Counted from the stretch's first letter, positions 9,737 through 20,651 are shown. The stretch: 64,000 bases of DNA from Tessaracoccus defluvii (GCF_014489575.1 NZ_CP060789.1:3162001-3226000); one strand, 5' to 3'. Numbers and translations are program-made. The notes: generated from the letters alone by a model not told the origin.

Positions 9737-11806
9737 GTGACCGTCCACTCCGTCGCCGTCAGCACCCCCGCCCCGCCCGTTCCTCTTCTGCGGGCTCTCG
9801 GCGACGACCGCGTCAGCGTCAACTCCCGCTTCGTCGCCGTCGACGGCGAGCCGGTCTTCCCCGTCTCCGGCGAGATCCACTACTCCCGCATCCCCCGCGA
9901 ACTGTGGGACGACGTCCTCCGCGGCGCCCGCGCCGGCGGCCTCACCCACGTCGCCACCTACGCCTTCTGGAACCATCACGAGGACGCCGACGGCACCCTC
10001 TCCTTCGACGGCGACCTCGACGTCCGCCACTTCCTCGAACTCGCCGCCGGCCACGGCCTCGGCCTGCTCCTGCGGCTCGGCCCCTACGTCCACTCCGAGG
10101 CCCGCCACGGAGGACTGCCTGTCCGGATCGCCGACGCCGACTGGAAGGTCCGCACCAACGATCCGGGCTACCTCGTCGAGGTCGAGAAGTGGTACGCCGC
10201 CCTGTTCGAGCAGGTCCGGGGCCTCGAACTGTTCGGCGTGCAGGTCGACAACGAGCTCTACGACGGGCCCGACCACCTCGCCGAGCTCCGCCGGATCGCG
10301 GAGCGTGTCGGCTTCACCGCGCCGCTGTGGACCGCCACCGCCTGGGGCGCCGCCCAGCTGCCCGACGACGTGTTCCCCCTCTACGGCGGCTACACCGACT
10401 CCTTCTGGATCGAGGCCACCGACCTGCGTGACGACCGCAGCCTCAGCAACTTCTACATCAGCCACGTCCGCGACGACGCTGGCATCGGCGCCGACCACCG
10501 GATGCAGGGCCTGCCCCTGCCCGACGAGCTCGACGTGACCCCCGCCGACGACCACCCCTTCGCCACCTGTGAACTCGGCGGCGGCATGCTGGCCGCTTAC
10601 CACCGTCGCCCCGTCGTGACCGGGCGCGACATCGAGGCCCTTGGCCTGGCCAAGCTCGCCTCCGGCAGCATCTGGCAGGGCTACTACATGTACGCCGATG
10701 GCCGGAACCCGCGCCGCGGCCTACAGGAATGCCACGCCGTCGGCGAACCGAACGACTTCATGGAGATCGGCTACGACTTCGGCGCCTCCCTCACCCTCGA
10801 CGGCGTCCCGCGTGAAACCTGGTTCCGGCTGCGCCGTCAGCACCTGTTCCTCGAGCGGTGGGGGAGCGGACTCGCCGCCATGCCCGCGGTCATCCCCGCC
10901 GACACGCCGGCCCAGCCCGACGTCACCTCCCTGCGCTGGAGCGTCCGCTCCGACGGCGAACGCGGCTTCCTGTTCGTGGTCAACCACCAGCCGACCGACG
11001 TCCTGTCCGCCCACGGGGACGCCGTCTTCCGGGTCGAACTGCCCGGCCGCACCGTCGAGTTCCCCGCGATCGACATCCCGTCCGGGGCCGCGTTCGTGCT
11101 GCCCTTCGGGCTGGCGGTCGGCGGCGTCACCCTCGACTGGGCGACGGCGCAGCCCATCACCGAAGTGGAGTGGGAGGGACTGCCCCTGCTCGTGCTGGCG
11201 GAGATCGGCTCCGTGCCGGCCCGCTTCGCCACCGACGCAGACGTCGTCGAGATCGAGCAGCCGGGCCACGGCCGCTGGTTCCGCCTGGAATCGGCCGGCC
11301 AGGCGCGCGCCCACATCCTCGTCGTGTCGGAGGAGGAAAGCCTCCGGCTCGGGGTCCTGGACGGCCGCCTCGTGTTCTCCGACGGCATCCCGACCGACGG
11401 CCCCGCACCCGTGACGGCGACCGCCGAGGTCGGGTGGGAAGCCCGGGCGGAGGCCGGAACACCGCCCGCGTCGGTGGTGGCCCCGAACGGCCGCGCCTCG
11501 ATCCCGCTGGACTGGTCGTCGGCCGCGCGGTTCCGGCTGGCCGACCTTTCCCTGACGGGGACGCTGGTCCTCGACTGGGAGGGCGACATCGCCCGGGCCT
11601 GGGACGGTGACCGTCTCGTCAGCGACGCCATCTACAACGGCCGCCAGTGGCGCATCACTGCCCCCGAGCGGGCCGGCGCGGCCGAACTGACGGTCGAGAT
11701 CCTGCCCCTGGCGCCCGACGCCCCGGTGCTGGTGTGTGCGGGCCGCCCGAACGGGACCGGGATCGTCGCGGCGAGCCTGGAGTCGGCGCTCCGACCCCTG
11801 ACCTGA
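9737..11806 (+). CDS. GH35 beta-galactosidase
   Basis: A 689-aa glycoside hydrolase family 35 enzyme that removes terminal beta-galactose from oligosaccharides or galactans. The N-terminal (beta/alpha)8 barrel begins with FPVSGEIHYSRIP, a family hallmark. The expected acid/base Glu lies in VQVDNEL and the nucleophile Glu in TCELGGGM. Several beta-sandwich domains follow from about residue 380. There is no signal peptide, so it is probably cytoplasmic. GTG 9737 follows GGAGA; the longer frame upstream overlaps the previous gene. It probably worked with the GH78 enzyme before DNA was inserted between them. Confidence 0.92.
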   Translation: MTVHSVAVSTPAPPVPLLRALGDDRVSVNSRFVAVDGEPVFPVSGEIHYSRIPRELWDDVLRGARAGGLTHVATYAFWNHHEDADGTLSFDGDLDVRHFLELAAGHGLGLLLRLGPYVHSEARHGGLPVRIADADWKVRTNDPGYLVEVEKWYAALFEQVRGLELFGVQVDNELYDGPDHLAELRRIAERVGFTAPLWTATAWGAAQLPDDVFPLYGGYTDSFWIEATDLRDDRSLSNFYISHVRDDAGIGADHRMQGLPLPDELDVTPADDHPFATCELGGGMLAAYHRRPVVTGRDIEALGLAKLASGSIWQGYYMYADGRNPRRGLQECHAVGEPNDFMEIGYDFGASLTLDGVPRETWFRLRRQHLFLERWGSGLAAMPAVIPADTPAQPDVTSLRWSVRSDGERGFLFVVNHQPTDVLSAHGDAVFRVELPGRTVEFPAIDIPSGAAFVLPFGLAVGGVTLDWATAQPITEVEWEGLPLLVLAEIGSVPARFATDADVVEIEQPGHGRWFRLESAGQARAHILVVSEEESLRLGVLDGRLVFSDGIPTDGPAPVTATAEVGWEARAEAGTPPASVVAPNGRASIPLDWSSAARFRLADLSLTGTLVLDWEGDIARAWDGDRLVSDAIYNGRQWRITAPERAGAAELTVEILPLAPDAPVLVCAGRPNGTGIVAASLESALRPLT

Positions 11807-11818
11807 CGGTAGGAGTGG

Positions 11819-12090
11819 TCAGCCCTGAGGAGCTAGGGGAGGAAGCCCGGTGAGACCGCGCCAGACTGCCGCGGCTTCCTCTACCCTGGGGCCGTCGAGC
11901 GAGATGAGCGTCCCGCCTGGCGGACGGGGCTCGCGGCCTGAGTTGGTCAGGGGGCCGATGATGAAGCGCGGCCGGTACCCGAGATGGGGCAGGCCGGCGC
12001 CGTCGTCGTCGGTCAGCGGCTGCGCCCGGACAACTCGCTCAATGTCCTGAGTGGTATCGGCGACCTCGGTGCCGTCCGAGGTGAGTGGTT
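11819..12090 (-). pseudogene. C-terminal remnant of an unknown gene
   Basis: In the 387-base gap after the galactosidase the minus strand stays open for about 90 codons with mostly G/C third positions, including LPHLGYRPRFIIGPLTN and RPPGGTLISLDGP, ending at the TGA 11821-11819. There is no ATG, GTG or TTG in the protein-like part, and it stops at about 12090, exactly where the repeat shared with 14779 begins. I read it as a truncated gene at a rearrangement junction; I do not recognise the family. The rest of the gap is META leader sequence. Confidence 0.4.
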
Positions 12091-12130
12091 CCAGATGACA
12101 ACTCAGTATCTCGTTATCGCAACATCCCTC
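12089..12130 (+). repeat. Leader repeat, left copy
   Basis: Forty-two bases upstream of the META lipoprotein gene match 14779-14820 at 35 positions, including TTCCAGATG and CGTTATCGC. This is the left end of a partial duplication that brackets hipBA. Confidence 0.75.
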
Positions 12131-12193
12131 GTGGCCCGGTGCCGTTTCGTCCGGGCTGGCAGAGTTGTCGTCACGAAACGAAGGAGCCCTCCC

Positions 12194-12973
12194 ATGTCGA
12201 CACTCCGGACGCTGGCACTACTGGCAGGTGCGCTGCTCGCGACATCCTGCGCCTCCGCGGTCCCCGCCACTCCGCCCACGGGCGGCACCCCCGTCGGGGT
12301 CACCTGGGCCCTCGAAGACCTGGGCGGGCAGAAGCCTGTCGACGGCTCTCCCGTCACGCTCACCTTCGCCGACGGCGGCGCCGTGACCGGCTCCGGCGGC
12401 TGCAACCGCCTCGCGGGCACCTACGAGATCGACGGCGCCCGGCTCACGTTCGGCGAGGCGATGTCGTCCACCGCGATGGCCTGCTCCGACGACGTGATGG
12501 CCGTCGAAACCGCCCTCCTCGACGCCCTCGTCCAGACCCGCGGCTTCGCCGTCGACGACGAGACCCTGACGCTCACCTCCGACGACGGCTCGACGCTCGC
12601 CACCTTCGCCGCCCAGGCGCAGGGCCTGGCCGGCACCTCGTGGGTTCTGACCGGCTACAACAACGGAGCCCAGGCGGTCGTGAGCCCGATCCTCGGCGTC
12701 GAGGTCACGCTCGCGTTCGGCGACGACGGCAGCCTCTCCGGGTTCGGCGGCTGCAACAGGCTGTTCGGCGACTACACCTCCGCCGACGGTGAGATCTCGT
12801 TCGGCCTCGTCGGATCGACCCGCATGGCCTGCGCCTCCCCCGAGGGCGTCATGGAGCAGGAGGCCGCCTTCATCGCCGCCCTCAGCACTGCCGCGACCTA
12901 CACGATCGAGGGCGACAAGCTCGCGATGCGGACCGCCGACGACGCCATGGCCGTCAACTTCGTCCGCGGCTGA
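12194..12973 (+). CDS. Lipoprotein with two META (HslJ-like) domains
   Basis: A 259-aa predicted lipoprotein: signal peptide with lipobox LATSC (Cys19), then two tandem META/DUF306 domains. Each repeat carries the GSGGCNRLAG / GFGGCNRLFG motif and a later MACS/MACA motif. META proteins such as HslJ are linked to envelope stress or novobiocin tolerance in other bacteria; the role here is inferred. ATG 12194 is seven bases after AAGGAG. A decayed copy of this gene lies on the far side of hipBA. Confidence 0.88.
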   Translation: MSTLRTLALLAGALLATSCASAVPATPPTGGTPVGVTWALEDLGGQKPVDGSPVTLTFADGGAVTGSGGCNRLAGTYEIDGARLTFGEAMSSTAMACSDDVMAVETALLDALVQTRGFAVDDETLTLTSDDGSTLATFAAQAQGLAGTSWVLTGYNNGAQAVVSPILGVEVTLAFGDDGSLSGFGGCNRLFGDYTSADGEISFGLVGSTRMACASPEGVMEQEAAFIAALSTAATYTIEGDKLAMRTADDAMAVNFVRG

Positions 12974-12982
12974 TCGGGGCGC

Positions 12983-13290
12983 ATGGGCCAACCCATGGTG
13001 GAGCTCCGCGTTGATCGTGACAGCGTCGCGATGGGCGACGACGTCGAGTCCCATGCCCGGATCCGGCACGTCGCGGGCTCGCCGGTCAACGTCGTCTTCC
13101 GCTACTTCGTCCAGATCGATCCGGCTTGGCTCTTCGACCGCCTCGCCGCGGGGGAGCGCGCCGACCGGATCTGCCGGTTCACCCACCGCGGCGTGGCCTG
13201 GCGCAGAGTCGCTGGCCTCCACAAATGCGAGCTCGGCCAGGTCGACGGAGATACCTTCCCAAGAGCATTGAGGACGTCCACGCCCCCTAT
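12983..13290 (+). pseudogene. Unknown protein, probably frameshifted and cut by the hipA end
   Basis: The frame begins MGQPMVELRVDRDSVAMGDD (or at Met5) and reads well to GQVDGDTFP. A shift at the C-run 13258-13260 would continue as KSIEDVHAPYLRAAP, which looks more protein-like than the uninterrupted frame. It then collides with the 3' end of hipA on the other strand. No domain is recognised and no ribosome site is clear. Confidence 0.4.
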
Positions 13291-14501
13291 CTGCGGGCCG
13301 CGCCCGACCGGAGTCTGTCCGTGGCGACGGCTAACGACTCCTGCAGACCCGTGAACGCGCCTGCGACGGGTGTCTCGCGCCCTATTGCGACGGCCGCCTC
13401 CTCCAGCGTCTCGTCGACAAGGTCGGCTGCGGCCCGTAGCCCCCAGCCGCCGAGTTCCGCGGCCAGGTCCTCGCGGGTGAGCTCGGCGGGCCGGTAACGC
13501 CCATTCACCGCGAGCGCCATCCTGCCGTCGATGGTGAGGTGAGCCTGCGGTACGAAGTCGTACGCAGGGGCGAGGCGGACGCCGTCGTCGAGATGTAGCA
13601 ACCCGAGGTTCTTCGCATGCATGTCGGTGTTCCCGATCGCAACCGCGAGGGTCACCATCCTTCCAAGCCTCTCCAGGTCACGCCGCGTCGCGTGACGGTA
13701 GAGGGCATCAGCGATGCGGCGGAGGCTGACAACGCCACCCATCTCCTGGTACTTCTCGTTGCCGGAGGCGCCGAGCACCTGATTGAAGTCCTCCTGGTGG
13801 AGTCGGCGGCCGTCCTCCCGATCGAACCGTTCGACCACGAGCGCCGGGAGTCCGGCGAAGTCGTGGATCGACGTCGCGAACTCAGCTAGGCCGAGGGAGG
13901 AAGCGATTCGGGAGCCGTATTCCTCGTCGTAGATGACCGATGCGTTCGCGCCGGGGAGCTGCGGCTTGAGAAGGTGTGTCGTCGGATACCCGCCCAGAGA
14001 CTGCGCCCAGCCGGTGGGCGTGGCGACGAGAACGATCTTGGGCTGCACGCCACCGAGGGAGGACCTGCCCAGCACCGTGTCGTTGGCCAAGGGTGAGCGA
14101 ATGGGATCCTCCAACAGCGTCCGCACCTCCTGGTCGGTGACGGCCCTGAGTGAGGGGATGAGGGGCTCCGTGGGGTCGTCGAGGTCCCAGATCTGGAGAG
14201 CGCCCGCGACGTCGCGGCCGTAGCGTGCCAGGAACGACGGCGTGTCTCCGCGTCGGAGCCCCGCAAGGGTCAGCAGGTGCTCATACTGGTCACCCTCCGG
14301 AAGGAGCTCAGCGAACCAGTTTCTGCGGCGCCCGGCATGGTCGCGCCGAGGGGATGGCGCCAGCGGAATGGAGACCGACAACGCCGGGCTGTTGACCCCG
14401 AAACGGTCGATGGCTCCGGGGAAAGGGACGAAGTCGAACGTGCGGGCATCCCCCTCGAGAGTGCCCAGCCGGGTCTCACCCAGCTCAATCGCGAGGCGCA
14501 T
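13287..14501 (-). CDS. hipA: HipA-type serine/threonine kinase toxin
   Basis: A 404-aa HipA-family kinase. In the known family the toxin phosphorylates a translation factor or tRNA synthetase and slows growth. Seen here: N-terminal couple_hipA region; the loop VLGRSSLGGVQPK around the autophosphorylated Ser and ATP site; catalytic IGNTDMHAKN; and PAYDF for metal binding. All key residues are present, so the kinase should be active. It overlaps hipB by 17 bases, the usual antitoxin-first order. Confidence 0.93.
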   Translation of the reverse strand: MRLAIELGETRLGTLEGDARTFDFVPFPGAIDRFGVNSPALSVSIPLAPSPRRDHAGRRRNWFAELLPEGDQYEHLLTLAGLRRGDTPSFLARYGRDVAGALQIWDLDDPTEPLIPSLRAVTDQEVRTLLEDPIRSPLANDTVLGRSSLGGVQPKIVLVATPTGWAQSLGGYPTTHLLKPQLPGANASVIYDEEYGSRIASSLGLAEFATSIHDFAGLPALVVERFDREDGRRLHQEDFNQVLGASGNEKYQEMGGVVSLRRIADALYRHATRRDLERLGRMVTLAVAIGNTDMHAKNLGLLHLDDGVRLAPAYDFVPQAHLTIDGRMALAVNGRYRPAELTREDLAAELGGWGLRAAADLVDETLEEAAVAIGRETPVAGAFTGLQESLAVATDRLRSGAARR

Positions 14502-14766
14502 CGACGTCGTCCTCCCAGGTGGCCGAGAATTCGATCCCCGTGACGCTCGCCAGTTCGAGGAGGCGGCGCACCAGGATCGTCGTCTGCCCGCTCTCGATCG
14601 CGCTGATCGTGCTCTGTGTCGAGTCGATCTCCTGCGCCAGTTCGACCTGCGACAAGCCCCTGGCCAGTCGGGCCTGTTGGATCGCCAACCCGAAGTCGGC
14701 GGGTGCCCTCAACCGTGCCACGCGCTTCACCACGTCCCCTCCCATCGTGAAATAACGATACGTCAT
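14485..14766 (-). CDS. hipB: HipB-type antitoxin (XRE helix-turn-helix)
   Basis: A 93-aa DNA-binding antitoxin that should bind HipA and repress the pair. The HTH_3 domain is clear: LSQVELAQEIDSTQSTISA. The start may be ATG 14766 or ATG 14745 (MGGDVV). The DNA just upstream is AT-rich with ATAACGATA/CGGTATCT and CGTTATCGCGATA boxes, likely operators. Part of that upstream DNA derives from the META leader duplication. Confidence 0.9.
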   Translation of the reverse strand: MTYRYFTMGGDVVKRVARLRAPADFGLAIQQARLARGLSQVELAQEIDSTQSTISAIESGQTTILVRRLLELASVTGIEFSATWEDDVDAPRD

Positions 14767-14778
14767 CGGTATCTAGAT

Positions 14779-14904
14779 TTCCAGATGTCAACCCAATATC
14801 CCGTTATCGCGATATTCCTCGGAGTCGGATGTCTCGACCGCGATGGCCTGCTCCGACGACGGCTCGCCGACGACACCATCGCCGTCAACTTCCACCGCGT
14901 CTGA
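14779..14904 (+). repeat. Decayed partial copy of the META lipoprotein gene
   Basis: Three pieces match the intact gene in order: 14779-14820 to the leader 12089-12130; 14829-14860 to an internal piece 12461-12492 (CCGCGATGGCCTGCTCCGAC); and 14863-14904 to the last 42 bases including the stop (GCCGTCAACTTC). The rest is deleted. It shows that hipBA sits between a complete and a deleted META copy. Confidence 0.75.
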
Positions 14905-14950
14905 GCGGGGGAGGGCGGCTCACGGGTGACGCTCCCGCACCCGTAGCCAT

Positions 14951-14963
14951 TAGGCTGTCTCCG
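14951..14963 (+). promoter_or_regulatory. -10 box of jetA, apparently leaderless
   Basis: TAGGCT (14951-14956) is followed by seven bases and then the ATG. No Shine-Dalgarno sequence is present. The spacing places the transcription start at or next to the A of ATG. Confidence 0.5.
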
Positions 14964-16442
14964 ATGTCCACCACGCGCGCAGAGGCCGCCTACCGGCGTT
15001 CAGCCGCGGCCTTCCGGAATCCGATGCTCGGCCTCCTCCACGGCCGCTACGCCCCCTTCGTCGTCGCCGTCCTCTCGGTCGTCTTCACCGCCGACCGCGC
15101 GACGGTGGCCGTCTCCGACGCCCACGCCGAGATCGCAGAGGTCATCGACCAGCTCCGCGGCGCAGGCTACGACCACGACGAGCGCCGCATCCCGTCCGGC
15201 ACCGCCCGCGAGATCTGCCGCTACTGGGTCAAGGTCGGCTGGCTGGTGCCGCAGATCGAGGACGACGTCGAGGTCTACCGCCTGTCCGCCCAGGCCGTCG
15301 GCGCCCTCGAGGTGGCCGGTCGCGCCGGCGGGGGCCGCACCCGCGTCTCGCAGTCCCGCGTCCGCACGCTGCTCGAGTCCGTCGACCGGCTGAGCGTCGA
15401 CGCCGACGACGACCGTGACGCCCGCATCGCCCGCCTCCGCGCCGACCGCGACCAGCTCGACGCCGAGATCGTCCGCCTCGAGGGCGGCGGCGACGTCGAA
15501 CCCCTCGACGAGGAGCAGCTGCTGGAGGAGGCGGAGAACATCCTCCACCTGGCCCGCGAGCTGCCCGCCGACTTCTCCCGCGTCGCCGAGTCCATCAACG
15601 CCATGCAGCGCGACGTCGTCACGGCACTGCGCCAGGACGTCCGCCCCACCGGCGAGGTGCTCCGCGAGTACCTTCAACGCGGCCAGCACATCATGCAGGC
15701 CACCCCGGAGGGCCGCGCCTTCGCCGGCGCGTTGCGGCTCATCGGCGAGCCCGAACACATCGACCACCTGGCCGACCAGCTGCACACCCTCATGGCCAAG
15801 CCGTTCGCCCGCCTGCTCGCCGTCGAGCAGCGCGCCGACCTGCGGGCCATCAGCCGCCGCGTCGAGCTGGGCGTCGAGGAGGTCCTGACGGCGCAGCGAC
15901 GCGCGTCGCACGTCATCACCGCGCAGGTCCGTACCCATGACCCGATCCGCGACCGGCAGGTCGACGACCTCCTCCGCGACGTCATGGCCGGCCTCCAGAC
16001 CTGGATGCAGACCTCACGCCCCGGCGACCGCATCGACCCGCTGCGCAGCTTCCCCGTCGCCGACGTCGGCCACCTGCGCCAGTCGCTCAGCGACATCCGC
16101 CCACCCGGCGCGCCGGACAAGCTCACCGAGGTCGACGGCGACGCCGTCGACTTCCTCGACGCCGACGAGCGCTCCTGGGGCGGCCCCCACTACGTCGAAC
16201 TCGAGCGCTACGTCGCCGGCCTCGGCGACACGTTCGACCTCGGCGCCGCCTTCGAGGACGGCCCGGCCGCCAACCGTCGCCCCGTCGACCTCCTCGGCCT
16301 GCTCGAGATCGCCCACCGCAACGGCATGACCGAGGGCGACGACGTCACCATCGTCGAGGCGCTGCGCCCGGACGGCACCCGCCGCCGGTTCGCGTTCGGC
16401 TCCGTCACCGCCCGCACCACGAAGGAGCAGTCCGTTGACTGA
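14964..16442 (+). CDS. jetA: JetA-like (DUF3375) kleisin subunit of a Wadjet/MksF-type SMC complex
   Basis: A 492-aa protein of the DUF3375 family, the MukF/kleisin-like subunit of Wadjet condensins, which in studied systems recognise and help destroy small circular DNA. N-terminal winged-helix-like segments (residues 1-130), a long helical middle rich in Arg/Glu/Leu (about 140-330) and a C-terminal winged-helix-like part are visible. There is no enzymatic motif, as expected. It is the first of three overlapping genes in the order jetA-jetB-jetC. A housekeeping MksF role is the alternative. Confidence 0.87.
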   Translation: MSTTRAEAAYRRSAAAFRNPMLGLLHGRYAPFVVAVLSVVFTADRATVAVSDAHAEIAEVIDQLRGAGYDHDERRIPSGTAREICRYWVKVGWLVPQIEDDVEVYRLSAQAVGALEVAGRAGGGRTRVSQSRVRTLLESVDRLSVDADDDRDARIARLRADRDQLDAEIVRLEGGGDVEPLDEEQLLEEAENILHLARELPADFSRVAESINAMQRDVVTALRQDVRPTGEVLREYLQRGQHIMQATPEGRAFAGALRLIGEPEHIDHLADQLHTLMAKPFARLLAVEQRADLRAISRRVELGVEEVLTAQRRASHVITAQVRTHDPIRDRQVDDLLRDVMAGLQTWMQTSRPGDRIDPLRSFPVADVGHLRQSLSDIRPPGAPDKLTEVDGDAVDFLDADERSWGGPHYVELERYVAGLGDTFDLGAAFEDGPAANRRPVDLLGLLEIAHRNGMTEGDDVTIVEALRPDGTRRRFAFGSVTARTTKEQSVD

Positions 16443-17307
16443 CGAGACCACCGGCTTCATCGCGCCCGTCGCCATGGAGAACGACCTGGGCGAGCTCTTC
16501 GCTGGAGATAGGGGCGTCCTCGACCACGACATCCGCCGCGTGCTCGTCCGCCTCCTGCAGCGCCGCTTCCTGCTGAAGGAACGCAGCCGCGACGACTGGA
16601 AGGTGCTGCTCGACAACCAGCAGGTCATCGAGTCGCGCCTCAACGACCTCTTCGTCCGCCTTGAGATCGACCACGAGCGCGGCGTCGCCTACAAGTCGCA
16701 GGTCCGCCCCGACGAGCTCGAGGTGCCGATCCTGCTGCGCGACGACGCCTACACCCGCGCGGAGACCCTTGTGCTGGTTCACCTCCGCACGATCTTCCAG
16801 CGCGAGAGCACGGCCGGCGAGCAGTCGGCCCGCGTCGACATCGAGGAGATCGAGCAGACGGTGCTCACCTACTTCGCCGACTCCGACGGCGACGTCGCCC
16901 GTCGTCAGAAGGCCATCCGCGGCGCGCTGGCGCGACTGCGCAACGAGGGCATCGTCGAGGAGGAGTCGGAGGGCCGCTACCGGATCAGCCCGATCGTCGA
17001 GATCGTGCTCAGCTCCGAGCGGCTGCGCGAACTCGCGGCCTGGCTGCGCGACAACGCCGGCGGCCGGACCCGCGCCGAGGCCGACACCGTCGAGACCGTC
17101 GACGATGATGACGACACCGACGACGTGGCCGCCGAGCTGGGGGAGGTCGACGAGTCCGAGTTCGACGCAGGCCGCCCCGAACCCGACGACGACGCCACAG
17201 CCGACGACCTCGACGGCGCCGACGACCCCGAGCAGGACGACGACGGACCTCACGCGCCCGATCCCGACACCCAGCCCGCCCTCGACGAGGAAGGAGTCAC
17301 GCCGTGA
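16435..17307 (+). CDS. jetB: JetB-like (DUF4194) MukE/MksE-type subunit
   Basis: A 290-aa DUF4194 protein that would bridge the JetA kleisin and the JetC heads. The start is TTG 16435, seven bases after AAGGAG and eight bases inside jetA, so translation is coupled. Residues 1-220 form two winged-helix-like domains ([30 protein letters not shown]). The last 70 or so residues are almost all Asp, Glu, Pro and Ala, an acidic disordered tail longer than the fold needs. Confidence 0.87.
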   Translation: MTDETTGFIAPVAMENDLGELFAGDRGVLDHDIRRVLVRLLQRRFLLKERSRDDWKVLLDNQQVIESRLNDLFVRLEIDHERGVAYKSQVRPDELEVPILLRDDAYTRAETLVLVHLRTIFQRESTAGEQSARVDIEEIEQTVLTYFADSDGDVARRQKAIRGALARLRNEGIVEEESEGRYRISPIVEIVLSSERLRELAAWLRDNAGGRTRAEADTVETVDDDDDTDDVAAELGEVDESEFDAGRPEPDDDATADDLDGADDPEQDDDGPHAPDPDTQPALDEEGVTP

Positions 17308-20300
17308 CCATGCTCGACACCCTCTTCGGGCTCATCCCCGCCGCCTCCCGCATGCAGCAGTGGGTGGCCGAGGACCTCCAGCTCGTCAACTGGGGCGGCT
17401 ACGACGGCTACCACCGCGTCCGCTTCGCCCCGACCGCGACGCTGCTCTGCGGCGGCTCCGGCTCCGGCAAGTCGACGCTGATGGACGCCTACATCGCGCT
17501 GATGATGCCCCACACCACCCCGTTCAACGGCGCCTCGAACGGCGCCGTCACGGGCCGCCCCCGCGGCCAGGAGCAGCGCAACATCGTCTCCTACGGCCGC
17601 GGCAAGCTCGACGAGTCCCGCACCGACGAGGGCGCCACCCGCATGCGCGTCCTCCGCGGCGACGGCGCTGACACGTGGACCGCCGTCGCCATGACCTGGG
17701 CCGACCAGGACGGCGCCCGTTTCACCGCCGTCCGCGCCTGGTACATCCCTGCCGCCGCCCGCATCCACGACGACACCGTCCGCGTCCGCGCCACCTTCGA
17801 CGGCGACTTCGACCTCCGCAGCCTCGAGGCCGCCGCGGGCCGCCGTCTCATCGACTCCGCCGTCCGCGCCGTCGGGCTCGAGACGGTGAGCACCGACCGC
17901 GAGTTCTCCGCCCGCCTCCACACCGCGCTGGGCATCGGCGCCGCCGGCTCCGGCGCGAAGGCCATGAACCTGCTGTCGCGCATCCAGGCCGGCCAGCAGA
18001 TCACCACCGTCGACGACCTCTACAAGAAGATGGTGCTCGAGGAGCCCGAGACGCTCGCCACCGCCGATGCCGTCGTCGCCCACTTCGACGGCCTCGACGG
18101 CACGCGCGCCCGGATGCTGACGGCGCGCCAGCAGGTCCGCGCCCTCGAACCGATCCGTGGGCTGCGCGGCCGGATCGAGGCCGCCGCCGAACGGATGCGC
18201 CTCATCGACGCCGTCGGCCACTTCGCCGACCCGACATCGCTCGCCGCCCTGTGGCAGGCGCAGCGTCGCCAGAGCCTGCTGCACGACGTCGAGACCGAGC
18301 TCCGGGCCCGCAAGCTGGGCGCCGACCAGGCGGTCCGCGAGAAGCAGGAGCTGGCCAAGGCCGCCGAGGCGGAGCGCGACGGCATGTCCGAGGTGCTGCG
18401 CACCTCCGGGGGCGACCAGCTGGAGACGGCGCAGCGTGAGCTTCGCGGCGTCGAGCGTCGTTCGACGGAGGTCGAACGACAGCGGGAGCGGCTCGATGCC
18501 GCCCTGGCCACCATCGGCGTCGAGGTCCGCACCGGCAGGCAGTTCAACGCCCTCGCCGAGAAGGCCCGCCTCGTGCTGGTCGAGGGCGAGGGGAAGGCGG
18601 GGGCCCGCGACGGCTACGCCGAGGCCCGCGCCGCACGCACCGCCGCCGAGCGGGAGGTCGCCGAGCTGGAGGCCGAGCGTCGCCAGGCCGAGCGTCGCAG
18701 CGACAACATCCCGGCCGCCCTGCACGAGTCGCGCGAACTGCTGGCCCGCGCGGCAGGGCTCGGCGTCGAGGACCTGCCGTTCGTCGGCGAGCTGATCGAG
18801 CTGCGCACCGAGTTCGAGCCGTGGCGCGAGGCGTTCAACCTGGCACTCGGCGGGTTCGCCACCACGCTGCTGATCGACTCCGACCGGCTGCCGCTGTTCC
18901 GGACCGCCATCAACACCGTCCGCACCCCGGTGCGGCTGCGCTATGAGGGCGTCGCCGTCGGGCAGCCGACCGCGCCGCCGCGCGACGACCGCACGCTTCC
19001 CGGACGGCTGGACTACCGCACCTCCCCGTTCACGGGCTGGCTGCAGGACCGGCTTGTCGACCGGTTCAACTTCGTCTGCGTCGCGTCGCCCGAGGACCTG
19101 CGCCGCCACTCGACGGCGCTCACGATGAGCGGGCAGATGTCGCAGGGCAACCGCGGCGCCCACGGCGGACACGGCCGCGCCAACGTCCTCGGCTTCTCGA
19201 ACCAGCGCCGCCTGCAGGAGCTCGCCGCCGCCATCGACGAGGCGCGCTGGCGCCTCGGTGACGCGATCGACGCGCAGGACGCCGCCGCCAACTCCCTCGA
19301 CGCGCTCGACGCCCGCGACGCTGCCTACCGTGTGGTCGCGGACCTGTCGTGGGACCAGGTCGACGTCGAGGCGCTGGCCGCGGAGCGCACCCGCTGGCTC
19401 GGCGTCATCGACGAGGTGACCACCGGGAACCCGACGATCGCCCGCATCCAGCAGCAGATCGCCCGGGCCCAGGACAAGGTCATGACGCTGCGCGAAGACA
19501 TCGGCCGCGCCAAGCACGAGCGTGACAGGATCGCCGACAAGTGGGGCGAGGTCGTCGAGGCCGTCGACGGCGCCGACGAGACCCTGGAGGCAGCCGGCGA
19601 CGCGGGCATCGAGCTGACTGCCGAGCAGGCCGCCTACCTCGACCGCCAGTTCGAGGTGCCGGAGGCGGGAAGCGCCGCGTCGCCGTCCGACGAGCTGCGC
19701 CGCTTCGACGCAGCCCTCGAGAACGCGTCGCAGCGGCTGTCGGCCGACCAGCGGAGCGCGCAGGAGACCCTCGCCGAGCAGCGGGAGACGCTGCGCCGGA
19801 CGCTGGCGACGTTCCTCGACCGCTGGCCCAACCCGAACCTGCTCGCCGACCCGGACTCGTCGGTCGGCGACTTCGAGCGGATGCTCGACGACCTCGAGGC
19901 CAGCGGCCTGCACGAGCTGGAGGAGGAGTGGCGCGACTCGCTGCTCAACCTCTCGGGCAACGACCTGACGAACCTGGACTCGGCGCTCAGCCGCTCGCTC
20001 CGGGAGATCCGGGAGCGCATCGAGCCCATCAACCTGATCATGCAGGACCTGCCGTTCTACGACGACGACCACCGGCTCCAGATCGCCACCCGCGAGAACC
20101 AGTCGGTCGTCAGGCAGCGGTTCCGCCGCGAACTGCGCGACGTCCGGGCCCTCATCGAGGCGGCCGACGGCGACGAGCAGCGCGAGCTGGCGTACGCGCG
20201 GATGTCGAAGCTGATCGACCGGATCCGCCGCAGCGCGCCGGACTTCGCCGACCTCATCGACGTGCGCAACCACGTCCGGGTCAGCGCGGAGCGGGTCGAC

Positions 20301-20651
20301 GCCGTCACGAAGGAGCACGTGGCGCTGTACGACCACATCGGCGAGAAGTCCGGCGGCGAGTCGCAGGAGCTGATCGCGTTCATCGTCGGCGCCGCCCTGC
20401 GCTACCAGCTGGGTGACGCGGGTTCGGAGCGTCCACGCTACGCGCCCGTGTTCCTCGACGAGGCCCTCATCAAGGCCGACGCGCACTTCACGGCGCGGGC
20501 GATCGGGGCCTGGCGGGGGCTGGGCTTCCAGCTGGTGATCGGGGCGCCGAATGACAAGTACAGCGCGATCGAGCCGCACGTCGACGTCGAGTACGACATT
20601 CTGAAGGACACGCAGGGTCGGTCGTGGGCGAGGCCGAAGGTGGGGCTGTAG
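17304..20651 (+). CDS. jetC: JetC-like SMC ATPase (MukB/MksB type)
   Basis: A 1115-aa SMC-like ATPase, the motor subunit. Walker A is GGSGSGKST near residue 50. Two long coiled-coil arms (about 290-480 and 690-900) flank a hinge region, and the C-terminal head has signature SGGESQ near residue 1016 and Walker B PVFLDEAL near 1048, with DKYS in the last part. All catalytic residues are present. GTG 17304 overlaps the jetB stop and has AAGGAG. The nuclease partner JetD (toprim domain) that normally follows is absent; the next gene is an unrelated ATPase on the other strand. Confidence 0.9.
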   Translation: MTMLDTLFGLIPAASRMQQWVAEDLQLVNWGGYDGYHRVRFAPTATLLCGGSGSGKSTLMDAYIALMMPHTTPFNGASNGAVTGRPRGQEQRNIVSYGRGKLDESRTDEGATRMRVLRGDGADTWTAVAMTWADQDGARFTAVRAWYIPAAARIHDDTVRVRATFDGDFDLRSLEAAAGRRLIDSAVRAVGLETVSTDREFSARLHTALGIGAAGSGAKAMNLLSRIQAGQQITTVDDLYKKMVLEEPETLATADAVVAHFDGLDGTRARMLTARQQVRALEPIRGLRGRIEAAAERMRLIDAVGHFADPTSLAALWQAQRRQSLLHDVETELRARKLGADQAVREKQELAKAAEAERDGMSEVLRTSGGDQLETAQRELRGVERRSTEVERQRERLDAALATIGVEVRTGRQFNALAEKARLVLVEGEGKAGARDGYAEARAARTAAEREVAELEAERRQAERRSDNIPAALHESRELLARAAGLGVEDLPFVGELIELRTEFEPWREAFNLALGGFATTLLIDSDRLPLFRTAINTVRTPVRLRYEGVAVGQPTAPPRDDRTLPGRLDYRTSPFTGWLQDRLVDRFNFVCVASPEDLRRHSTALTMSGQMSQGNRGAHGGHGRANVLGFSNQRRLQELAAAIDEARWRLGDAIDAQDAAANSLDALDARDAAYRVVADLSWDQVDVEALAAERTRWLGVIDEVTTGNPTIARIQQQIARAQDKVMTLREDIGRAKHERDRIADKWGEVVEAVDGADETLEAAGDAGIELTAEQAAYLDRQFEVPEAGSAASPSDELRRFDAALENASQRLSADQRSAQETLAEQRETLRRTLATFLDRWPNPNLLADPDSSVGDFERMLDDLEASGLHELEEEWRDSLLNLSGNDLTNLDSALSRSLREIRERIEPINLIMQDLPFYDDDHRLQIATRENQSVVRQRFRRELRDVRALIEAADGDEQRELAYARMSKLIDRIRRSAPDFADLIDVRNHVRVSAERVDAVTKEHVALYDHIGEKSGGESQELIAFIVGAALRYQLGDAGSERPRYAPVFLDEALIKADAHFTARAIGAWRGLGFQLVIGAPNDKYSAIEPHVDVEYDILKDTQGRSWARPKVGL

